Assembly: GCF_035594125.1 (NCBI RefSeq)
Contig: NC_087180.1
Location: 16,111,615-16,175,614 of the forward strand
Length of the DNA stretch: 64,000 nucleotides
Source of the DNA: Scylla paramamosain
Taxonomy: Eukaryota > Arthropoda > Malacostraca > Decapoda > Portunidae
Direction of reading: 5' to 3'
The stretch's first letter is position 1, and each line of letters opens with the position of its first letter. The notes under the pieces were generated by a model that did no database searches, was not told the origin of the DNA, and saw nothing but the letters and a program-made list of their open reading frames with translations. Shown piece after piece: positions 31,001 to 64,000 of the stretch. A program made the translations under genes and the position numbers.

Positions 31001-31802
31001 TATGCCCTCATCTTGTCGTGAGTACAGTACAGTGTCATTCTACCGTGAATTGCTTTCCTTCTTTCTACCCTCCGTCTCTCATTACCTAGTTGTTGTGCCA
31101 TAACTCAATTTTTTATTAATTTTTTTGTAAATTTATCGTTTTTTTTTTTCCTTTTTGTCTTCCTCAGTTTTTCCATCCGTTTTTGCATCTCTTATTTTTT
31201 CCTTATCAGCCAATGTTTTCCTCCAGTCTTCCTTACTAATCCCTCCCATTTCTTCAACACTTATCTCTTCCTTATCTGCAAACTTAATCTGGACAGACTG
31301 AAGATAAGTCCATTCTGTTTATTTGTAAGGTTACTGTTATAAATTATTTAATTAAATCTGACAGGTGGAGGAAAACCAGTGACAACAGCGTAACGAAAGT
31401 AGTGCCCGGGGTAAGTACCAAGCTAAGATGAGACACGATGATATAACTTCACTGCAAGATTAAAGATACGATAACATAAGAAGAAACTGTATTACAAGCC
31501 TAAGATAACTTTAATTTAAGATTGGATGAGGCTATAACTTTACTGCAAAATTAGATAGGACACTATAACTTCACTGTAAGCTTAAGTGAACTATTATAAC
31601 TTCACTACAAGGCTACATAAACAATTCTGTCTAACCAAAGAAGTCAGCGGTATCCACTAGAATCTCCGCCACTGAAATCTACGAGACTCGCAAGAGGAAA
31701 GCTGAGTTGGTTGGCCGTGTGGGATTACCGGTTTGTTTCTTGCTCTTCAACCTCGCCTACTGGCCCTCCTACCTGACCCCCAGCCTCCAAGCCCTGGATT
31801 AA
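20304..31802 (+). CDS. Cys-loop ligand-gated ion channel subunit, likely chloride channel type (11 exons)
   Basis: Pentameric ligand-gated channel subunit of the plasma membrane. Exons: 20304-20320, 24150-24259, 24717-24787, 26156-26314, 26453-26568, 26907-26989, 29703-29849, 30435-30633, 30913-31017, 31365-31410, 31644-31802. Phases join to 403 aa. Signal peptide ~1-24 (Ala/Val-rich, ending RAAQG). The extracellular domain has the Cys loop C165-C179 with 13 residues between and a YPFD core. Further cysteines (C227, C229, C232, C239) resemble the second disulfide of GluCl/GlyR subunits. M1 ~252-273, M2 ~280-300, M3 ~313-336, M4 ~378-394, then a short tail to the stop. M2 begins VPGR, where most anion channels have PAR. 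The M3-M4 loop is only about 40 residues. Exon 11 could start 3 bp earlier (31641). Ligand and subfamily (GluCl, pHCl-like, or other) cannot be decided by eye. Intron 6 holds the Ulp1-like gene. Confidence 0.88.
20328..20499. repeat. (CA)n and (GT)n arrays in channel intron 1
   Basis: (CA)n 20328-20361 starts 8 bp after the exon 1 donor. The complementary (GT)n lies at 20463-20499, so intron 1 RNA could fold near the donor site. Confidence 0.9.
21301..21500. repeat. (GT)n and (CA)n complementary arrays
   Basis: (GT)n at 21301-21390 and (CA)n at 21450-21500, 60 bp apart, within intron 1 of the channel gene. Confidence 0.95.
22540..23300. repeat. Diverged tandem/dispersed repeat in channel intron 1
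   Basis: Related segments recur. CCTGACGCGAATAAGAGG (about 23027) and CCTGACGCGGATAAGAGG (about 23097) are near-identical 70 bp apart, and a weaker GGCATGAATAAGAAA copy lies near 23232. A TTATTT...TCGTGTAATT-ACAG module occurs near 22700 and 23145, with weaker copies near 22590 and 23270. Unit length and copy number need a dot plot. Confidence 0.5.
25037..25074. repeat. (CT)n microsatellite in channel intron 3
   Basis: Uninterrupted CT array. Confidence 0.95.
26985..27139 (+). repeat. Tandem triplication spanning the exon 6 splice donor
   Basis: The exon 6/intron 6 junction sequence GAGCTGTGAGTACCTG (26985) recurs at 27031 and, slightly changed, at 27083. Each copy is followed by a similar AATGTTAGTGTGTTTGTGG-type spacer. 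This puts three consensus-like GTGAGT donors within 100 bp. Reading past the first donor meets a stop (TAG) four codons later, so only the first gives a full-length channel. Confidence 0.85.
27680..29182 (+). CDS. Intronless Ulp1/C48-type cysteine protease domain protein nested in channel intron 6
   Basis: A single uninterrupted 500-aa ORF from an ATG in good context (CCAAAATGC). The frame is open upstream to 27575 without another ATG. The N-terminal ~150 residues are basic and predicted beta-rich with no family I recognise. Residues ~210-300 form an acidic Asp/Ser/Gln-rich linker with repeated DLTSDQ/DLISDQ units. The C-terminal ~180 residues carry a Ulp1-like protease signature: HW (H388), D407 (or D411) in MYDSMYDS, Q442 and C448 in QRQNDGYSCG, with the usual six-residue Q-to-C spacing. 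Such domains remove SUMO/ubiquitin-like modifiers, or serve transposons and viruses as processing proteases. G+C content is clearly above the surrounding intron. Lack of introns and the nested position suggest a retrocopy or captured transposon gene. Substrate unknown. Confidence 0.8.
   Translation: MHSVLQISRVVIVKREDTKSPTMLTVAYKGWWQTPKVHLRLALDPVPKYAQQLRGAGKCELQQRFSRGRGPTLKVKGPTKKLVVRLYAGGSLRTQGEIILGDLLSRTAEGTTQIPFEAKEGGKVEKAFIEMEQISPNPTPLPPPLLPITFKFLSQDIPLGRIMFPPAREPTPFRLKQLVEDMYGPTADRTDWSKPFTLDPESLAEEKAASSDCETADDDIPTQDSDQDSDEQTFLLDEYLTSDSSLDHDLTSDQENSPLLHDLISDQVNSPPADHLASRDGEEHMEAFRREAESSTVLFQPLPLPHLSSADRRDILEQRWLSDDVIDLAQDILQRRFPETRGLYACGAAFTLPPLQPGATSLFLQVVNRSAPLRLDSMADYRRLAGTHWLLLSSYGARRSGQLAMYDSMYDSLSACTTALVEQLQELHVPPPGAIIRPLQRQNDGYSCGLFALAFAFSIAVGQDPCTVRYDRASMAPHLVMCLEHGIVQPFPSVPVGRGR
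29307..29356. repeat. 25-bp tandem duplication
   Basis: The unit TAGATATGTTCCTTAGGTAA (first 20 of 25 bp) occurs twice without gap (29307-29331 and 29332-29356), in the presumed 3' UTR of the Ulp1-like gene. Confidence 0.95.
29445..29450 (+). terminator. Possible poly(A) signal of the Ulp1-like gene
   Basis: AATAAA lies 263 bp after the stop at 29182 and before channel exon 7. If used, it would end the nested transcript inside intron 6. Confidence 0.45.
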
Positions 31803-34194
<2,392 letters not shown>

Positions 34195-37100
34195 GTGAGT
34201 GGTCTGAGTTCACGGTTCCTCATGTCCCACGGAAGGTATCACCCACAGTTCCCTGGAATATTGAATGTGCGGAAAAGTCCGGATGGTCTGCGGGCGTCAG
34301 GGCCAATCGTGCCCCTAATGGAGATGGTCGCCTCCTCCTTCAAGACATGGTGGGTCTTATTAACAGTCGTGCTTCATTTTTTAGATGACCCTCGATCTGT
34401 ATTCTGAAGCATATCGGCGTCTTATCTCACTTTTAACGAGCCGTAGTGGGAGTTACTGAGGTCTACGAGGGTGTTTTCATGATTCCAGTGATAGTTAAAC
34501 AAGGATGGAGAAAACACTCATGAGGATCACCACATATCTGTGGCCTCTAAAAAATCATCTTTATGAAAAGTCTAGCGTCTTAAATTATGGACTTTTCAGT
34601 GTTCAGTTTAATCCAGCACAAAGTGTTGGATTAACTTTTCTGTCAGTTTGCTGTTTTTTTTCTCTCTCTCTCTATTTCTTCCTTGTCATATAGTATTCTT
34701 CTGAACTGCATCAGGCTCTCTTCTCATGCATGTACTCTTATATATGACTGTTACATACTTACTGTCTGTTGCGATTTTTTTGTGCCTGCTTTGTACGGCG
34801 GTTTTGGGACGTTTGCAGACAGACTTCCTTATATAGAGAGAGGAGTCCATAAATTAAACAACCACAATCAATCAAAAAATAATAAATAAATAAATAAATA
34901 GATAAATAAATAAAAACTTGTGTGGAAAACCATAGCGCTTATTCATAAACTTGTATGAATGATTATTCCTTGGAAATCATAAGTAAGAAGGAAATCCTCC
35001 ATATTCTCTCTAAAGAAAACCGTCGATAGCGTAGAGAAACCAAAGTATCACTGTTCACTCTTCTTATTTCTACTTCACTAACTCCCCTCGTCACTGGTCG
35101 CGTCCTCCAGCTTGGTGTACGTGTTTCCCGAGGACAGGCTGTTTGGAGTGCAGCTTCCCAACGGCACCTGGAATGGCATCTTTAGCTTGGTGCAGGATCA
35201 GGTTAGTGGAACGATTAGTCCAGAAGAAGATGGGGCTTACTGGGGGTTGCTCAACTGTACTCAACTGTAGCAGCGACAGGCGAGCACTTTGAGCCTCACG
35301 CCGCCTCTTGTTGTCCTGCAGAAGGTGGACATGAGTGGCGTGCCGCTCATTATGTCGCCTGAACGCATCAAGGTATTCGACGCGGGGGAGTGGATTCAGT
35401 CTGCTTTCCGCTCCATCGTGCACTTGCGTCCCACACCTGAGGCAGACATCCTGGGCTTCGTTAAGCCTTTCACGATGCAGGTAAGTGTGTAGGTAAGTAG
35501 ATTTATTGACCACAACACATGACTTGCAATTTTACAGTAATACTGCATTATGATATCTGAACCTATATAGATCTACTATTTAATCACCTTTTTTCCATAA
35601 CTATTCTAATAACTATCCCATCAGTTGTTACAGAAAGTCACTATCTATTCACACGAAAAATAAGAACAACAGTGAATATCAGGTTGGTTGTCTACCGAGA
35701 GTGAAACGAACATTCTTATTTTTCATTTATCATAATTATGTAATTATTTATCATAATTATGTAGCTTTGGAAACCTCCTGCAGGTTTGGGGACTCTTCCT
35801 GGTGACTATGTTCTTTGTGTGGATGTGTCTGTGGGCCACGCAGAGCCTTCATCGCTCTAACGTTAGAGAGAAGTGAGTAGACTGCAAGTTTAGGATTTGA
35901 AAACTAACATCCTCTTACGATTCCCCAGTCCTCAGTTTTCTGGGCTATATTCTGAAACATTTCTGCCCGCACCTAGACTACTTTCGAGAGGCTCTAGTTG
36001 AAGTGACACGGATTATTAAGGTGTTTTTTCGGTTCTAGTGACAGATTAACAAAAATTCTATATTATTAACAAAAGAAACACTCTTGAGAATCCGGATAAT
36101 AATTTTTGTGGCCTTGAAAATAGTGGTGGTGAGAGAGCAAAGCGTTTCTGAATACGAGTCTCAGTGGCAGAGGATTTGTAGCATTTTTCCCTCCCAGTTA
36201 TTAGACGCGATCGATACAGCTCACAAAGGAAGAGTATGAAAAGCTGCTGCTGTTGTTTTCCCTGATGAGCGTGTCCACTGTAGCCCGTCTTTCATGCAGG
36301 GGAGGATCCACTTTAGGAGGAACACGGGCAGCTGTGGGGTGGACGTCCTTCCTCTGGGCTTACGTGCATCCCTTGGCGCAGCGTGAGTGAAACTACTGGC
36401 TCCATTCAGATCATTACCACTTTATCATACCTATAAAAATCCCAAGTTGTACATTCTATTATGATTAGTATTTCATTATATACGTAGATTACGAATTCTC
36501 TTTAACTTCAGGATGGACAAGGGAGGGATGCATGTAAGGTTAAGCCAAGTTAGGTTGGGTAGATTTGTAAAAGTTAGACAAGAGAGTCAGGTTAGGTTAG
36601 GCAGATTTGTTCAGGTTAGGCAAGAGAGGTTAACAGGTAAGGGTCAGGTTAGGTTAGGTAAATCAGTTTAGGCTAGATAAGGGAAGGGTGCAGACAAGAT
36701 TAAGTCAGGTTGGTTTAGATAAGATAGTTCAGGTTAGACAAGAGAGGTTAGCAGGTAAGGGTTGATTGGTTAGGTAGGTGAGTTTATGGTGGACAAGGGA
36801 GAGATGCTGTAAAGACAAGCACGAGGGTGGCGGAATACAGGTAACGTGGAGTTGGCGTGATGGGTATTGATTTAGATTCGCAAGCTGACCGTGTCTACCT
36901 ACGCGTGCCACAGCCTCGGCCTGGCTACCGCGCGGGGGTGTGCGGCTGGTTGCTGGCGTGTGGCTGTTGCTGACCCTCGTCCTTGCTCAAATGTATCGCT
37001 CCAACCTGAAGGCCATGATGATCTTGCCGCGCCTCCCCCTGCCCTTCGATTCCCTGGAGGAGCTCATCGAGTCCGGCATCTCTTGCTACGTGGTTTCCTC

Positions 37101-39008
37101 CACCAAGTTCCACAATGCAATCCTGGTAAAACTCACGTCAGTAATTGTGTGTTGCGGGAAGCCGTAGCAATCAAGGGTTCGATGTTTTTGCTTCACTGGC
37201 GGTCTTTTTTGCCGCAAATTAATATCTCCACTATACAGAATGGCTCAAAAGTATACACTATTGTAATTATTTGTATCTCTATTCATTACGTATTCTTTAT
37301 TTTATAGGTTTGAAAATATGGCAAGAAATTTGAGTGAAGAACTGAATAGACGTGTGATTATGATAATTTATGTACTTATCTACTTACGTGGAAATAATAA
37401 AGTGCAATATTTACAATAATGTAAATTTACTTTTGGATCACCCTGTATAGGGCGCAGACTCTGACAGCCAATTCGGTCGTTTGCGAGGCCAGTTAGTGGT
37501 CCACAATGACCTACCCAGGGCCACCCGCGACCTCATCCAAGGGAAACACGCCGCCATCGCCGCCCACTTCTCCCTGCTCAACATCGTCCATAGTATCTTT
37601 CGAAATGTGAGCACCGGTTGTGAATAACACAAAGTATTCTTAGTGATAGTTTATGGCGCCATTCCATTGACTGTATTCAGAAACGCATTGCTCTTTCACT
37701 ATGACTATTTTCAAAGACCACAGAAATATTCAACCGGGTCCTCAAGAATGTTTTTTCTTGGTAATAATGTAGATTTGTTGTTAATCCGTCACTAGAACCA
37801 TGGAAACACTATTAAAAATCCGTGTCATTTCAATTAGAGCCTTTTAAATGTAGTGAAGGTGCGGCAAAAGTATTTCAGAATCCGGTCCCATATCCGAAAC
37901 TACTTATTCACGATGGGTTTTCCCTCCTCTTCCAGACGGGGACCTGTCCCCTCTACTTTGCCTCAGAGACTATACAACCTGAATGGAACTATTTTCTGTA
38001 TCAGAAGGCTTCCTCGTGGAGACCCAAAGTGGACGTGATGTGAGTGGTGGCCGGGGTCTCTCCGGAACAGGTTGTAGCGGTGTCTTAATTTGTTCACTTA
38101 ATTCAATCATCAATCACTTACTGGTTAGGAGCGTCCTTGGAACTATTTGGAAAGTGAATGAAAGAATTTAAGAAGACTTAGTTATGGGCTGATATGAAAT
38201 AAAAGGTAAATAAAAACATACTCTTAGTAAATACTCTCGTACTTTTAAAAGAATTGCATTTCACATAAGAAGCCAAATGACAGCTTGAGGAACGTAATTA
38301 TTCTCACTTAAAAGCTTCCTCTACGTAATACTGCCGGTTATACAGATCTTTTCCTATCTTACGCACTTGTATCAGTAAAACCAACACTTCATCCATGACT
38401 CCCCAGTATTAGGCGGCTGCGGGAGTCCGGTATCCTGGATAGACTTTTCCTGGAGGAGCAGTGGGATGCCCGACATTGCCTCCAAGGGGGGTCCTCGGAC
38501 CTCCTCGCCAACAGGTTGCGTGCCCTCGAGTTCAAGGACTACTACGGCGTGCTCATGATGTATTGCGGAGGTGAGAGTGTTCATTTGTACCTTGAGGAAG
38601 TAGTGCAAGTAAATGGTTAAGAGAATGAAAGCAAAAGACTATATTTTTAGAGGGATGCAGTAAGAAAATACAAATGAATGGAAACGAATTCAAATTAATA
38701 TCAAACGGCGACAGAGTTTTATGCCCTATTTAGCTTCTACATGAACGTTAGTATCAGACAAAAAAATAAAAAAAATAGATACAATGCAATCTTACAATAC
38801 TACTACGCAAAGAAACACACAGACTCTTATCTTCCTCACGTCCACCACAGGAATGATGCTCGCGGGCATGACACTACTGATGGAGATGCTGCTCGGAGGT
38901 ATCAGCCTCACACATGGGTCTTCCATTATTTATCCCTTTGTGTCTCTCTCACCTGCTCGCGTACCCTGGATTGCCGCACCTCCTGCCGCCTCTGCTGGGC
39001 TGAAGTGA
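34195..39008 (+). CDS. Ionotropic receptor (IR/iGluR family), 5' end not found (10 exons seen)
   Basis: Ligand-gated cation channel related to iGluRs and likely chemosensory. Exons: ~34195-34349 (left edge uncertain; the frame is open from 34138), 35111-35201, 35322-35480, 35784-35872, 36300-36382, 36914-37125, 37451-37606, 37936-38039, 38407-38570, 38851-39008. All internal phases agree. Order: first ligand-binding lobe, with SGPIVPLMEMVASSFKT then YVFPEDRLFG and an NGTW turn; GVPLIMSPERIKVFD with the conserved Arg; M1 (VWGLFLVTMFFVWMCLW); pore loop (GWTSFLWAYV); M3 (VRLVAGVWLLLTLVLAQMYR, followed by SNLKAMMILP); second lobe; and M4 (MMLAGMTLLMEMLL), then a short tail. The iGluR SYTANLAAF gate motif is absent, as in divergent IRs. 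The N-terminal part and start codon were not identified. It follows the Cys-loop channel on the same strand. Family is firm; subtype unknown. Confidence 0.88.
36530..36790 (+). repeat. TTAGG-rich degenerate minisatellite in IR intron
   Basis: About 260 bp with recurring GTCAGGTTAGGTTAGG, AGACAAGAGAGGTTA(A/G)CAGGTAAGGG and GATTTGT modules. Pairs of TTAGG, the usual arthropod telomere unit, occur but never as a long pure array. Unit length appears to be 90-130 bp with diverged copies. Confidence 0.7.
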
Positions 39009-39104
39009 AGTGTTGCGTCCAGTCATAGCGTAGCCCACGACTGACCATGACTCAAGACGTGATGGAACTGAACTGAATTCTGAATGTTATGTATCTTGAC
39101 ATGC

Positions 39105-39110
39105 AATAAA
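39105..39110 (+). terminator. Poly(A) signal of the IR gene
   Basis: AATAAA lies 97 bp after the IR stop codon and is the first canonical signal downstream. Confidence 0.7.
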
Positions 39111-39137
39111 ACTAAATTATAATTAGAATAAACAATT

Positions 39138-39140
<3 letters not shown>

Positions 39141-39220
<80 letters not shown>
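39141..39220. repeat. (CT)n microsatellite
   Basis: Uninterrupted CT array between the IR and GLYR1 genes. Confidence 0.96.
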
Positions 39221-39222
<2 letters not shown>

Positions 39223-39689
39223 GAGAAAGTCGAGCTGGCATATAATAGACAGGCACTACATACAAAGTTACATAACCCAAGTTCGCTTGGGGAAACTACA
39301 GCGCGGGATATACCGAACAGGCAACTGTATGAACTTGGAAGCAGAAAAACAGCCCTAAATAGGTGAACAGGCACCTCACATAGGGAGAGTACGAGTACAG
39401 AAGCACGCCTGGCGCTTGCTACGCCAGCTCATTGAGGGGACGCGGCTCTGCTCACAGACTCACTGATAGCAATACAACCCTAACACTTGTAAACATGGCA
39501 TGACATACTGTAACGTGAAGACTTTTTTTTCTATTATAAGTAGTCTTATGGAGATGATTATTACATGCAAATGAGGTTTGGTTGTTTTGACTAGTAAGAT
39601 GAAAGGAATGAGCTGCGTACTGCGTGAACAGATTGGGCTAATGTGGCTGGCTTTTACCTAATATTTTTTAAAAGATGATATGCTTCTAA

Positions 39690-40100
39690 CTTGACAGAGA
39701 CGGGTTTGGGTGCCGTATGAGTGGATGAAATTAAGTTAACTGAATTTGGTAGAAACAAACAAGATTTTGAAGTTGTAGGGGAGACACTGAACACTGCATG
39801 ATTAGGATAGACTAAATCAAGCAAGGTTTGGTAGATTTCTAATGTGACAGGGATGGCACGAGTACTTTACGAGCATGCGAAATCAAATTTATGGATTCTG
39901 GTGAAAGTAAACAAAATTTGAAATTGTGGGGATAAATTGAGCCCTGCATGGCTAGGATAGACTAAATTAAGCAAGGTTAATTAAGTTATAGCTTAACAGG
40001 GATGGTACAGATACTATACGATCAGGTGAGATCAAATTTAGGAATTTTAGTGAAAGTAAACATGATTTGAAGGTGGCGGGCAAAGTTTGTGTACTGTACG
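39690..40100 (+). repeat. ~150-bp tandem repeat upstream of GLYR1
   Basis: Successive units begin at 39752 (GAAACAAACAAGATTTTGAAG), 39903 (GAAAGTAAACAAAATTTGAA) and 40052 (GAAAGTAAACATGATTTGAA), so the period is 151 then 149 bp. The two full units share GCATG(A/G)(T/C)TAGGATAGACTAAAT, ACAGGGATGG and ATCAAATTTA. A partial unit precedes them near 39690 and the last is cut off near 40100. The array ends about 225 bp before the GLYR1 ATG. Confidence 0.85.
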
Positions 40101-40324
40101 GTGCTGCCGCCGCCGGGAGGACGCCGCTTCCCAAAACTATGCCACTATACTTCTCGCAATAACACCCCCGCCAAGCACTCAAGCGGCGTCTCAGTGGTAC
40201 CAGAAGGACGGCTGAGTACCATTCCTCCTTCGCTAGTTGAGAGAAGCGCGTGTAAAGCCCTGGGATAAGCTGGGGACGTGAGTGTGTTTTATTATCCCGG
40301 GCCTCCTCGCGGTTTCCTTCAAAC

Positions 40325-64000
<23,676 letters not shown>

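Overview
This is a eukaryotic window, almost certainly from a decapod crustacean and most likely a brachyuran crab. Four observations support that. The genes are split by GT-AG introns and have arthropod-type domains. One gene is a divergent crustacean-style ionotropic receptor. A jockey/BS-like non-LTR retrotransposon fragment sits at the right edge. Simple repeats, mainly (CT)n/(GA)n, (CA)n and (TA)n, are extremely dense. The species assignment is inference; no database search was run.

Layout, left to right. (1) 1-9.1 kb: microsatellite-rich DNA with no recognisable gene. (2) 9126-14157, + strand: complete five-exon HscB/DNAJC20, the mitochondrial Fe-S cluster co-chaperone. (3) 14.25-20.1 kb: intergenic DNA with microsatellites and two tRNA-SINE-like fragments. 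(4) 20304-31802, + strand: a Cys-loop ligand-gated ion channel rebuilt from 11 coding exons (403 aa) with every splice phase consistent. Its sixth intron contains an intronless same-strand ORF (27680-29182) for a 500-aa protein with a C-terminal Ulp1/C48-type cysteine protease domain. (5) About 34.2-39.0 kb, + strand: an ionotropic receptor (IR/iGluR family), ten exons seen, 5' end not found. (6) 40325 to beyond the right edge, + strand: GLYR1/NPAC (PWWP domain plus hydroxyacid-dehydrogenase-like NAD domain), nine exons seen and the 3' end outside the window. Its 15.9-kb intron holds, on the minus strand, a complete four-exon gene (52777-48059) for a 1004-aa LRR-Ig transmembrane protein with an unusual ~11-residue repeated cytoplasmic motif. 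(7) 62.06-64 kb, - strand: a decayed, frameshifted jockey-like retrotransposon in a later GLYR1 intron.

The genes do not form a pathway. Two are housekeeping (HscB, GLYR1). Three are membrane receptors or adhesion-type proteins: the Cys-loop channel, the IR and the LRR-Ig protein. The Cys-loop channel and the IR are adjacent on the same strand about 2.4 kb apart. There are two gene-within-intron arrangements. The points most worth follow-up are the nested Ulp1-like gene, the repeat-bearing tail of the LRR-Ig protein, the atypical pore sequence and tiny first coding exon of the Cys-loop channel, and a ~150-bp tandem repeat just upstream of GLYR1.
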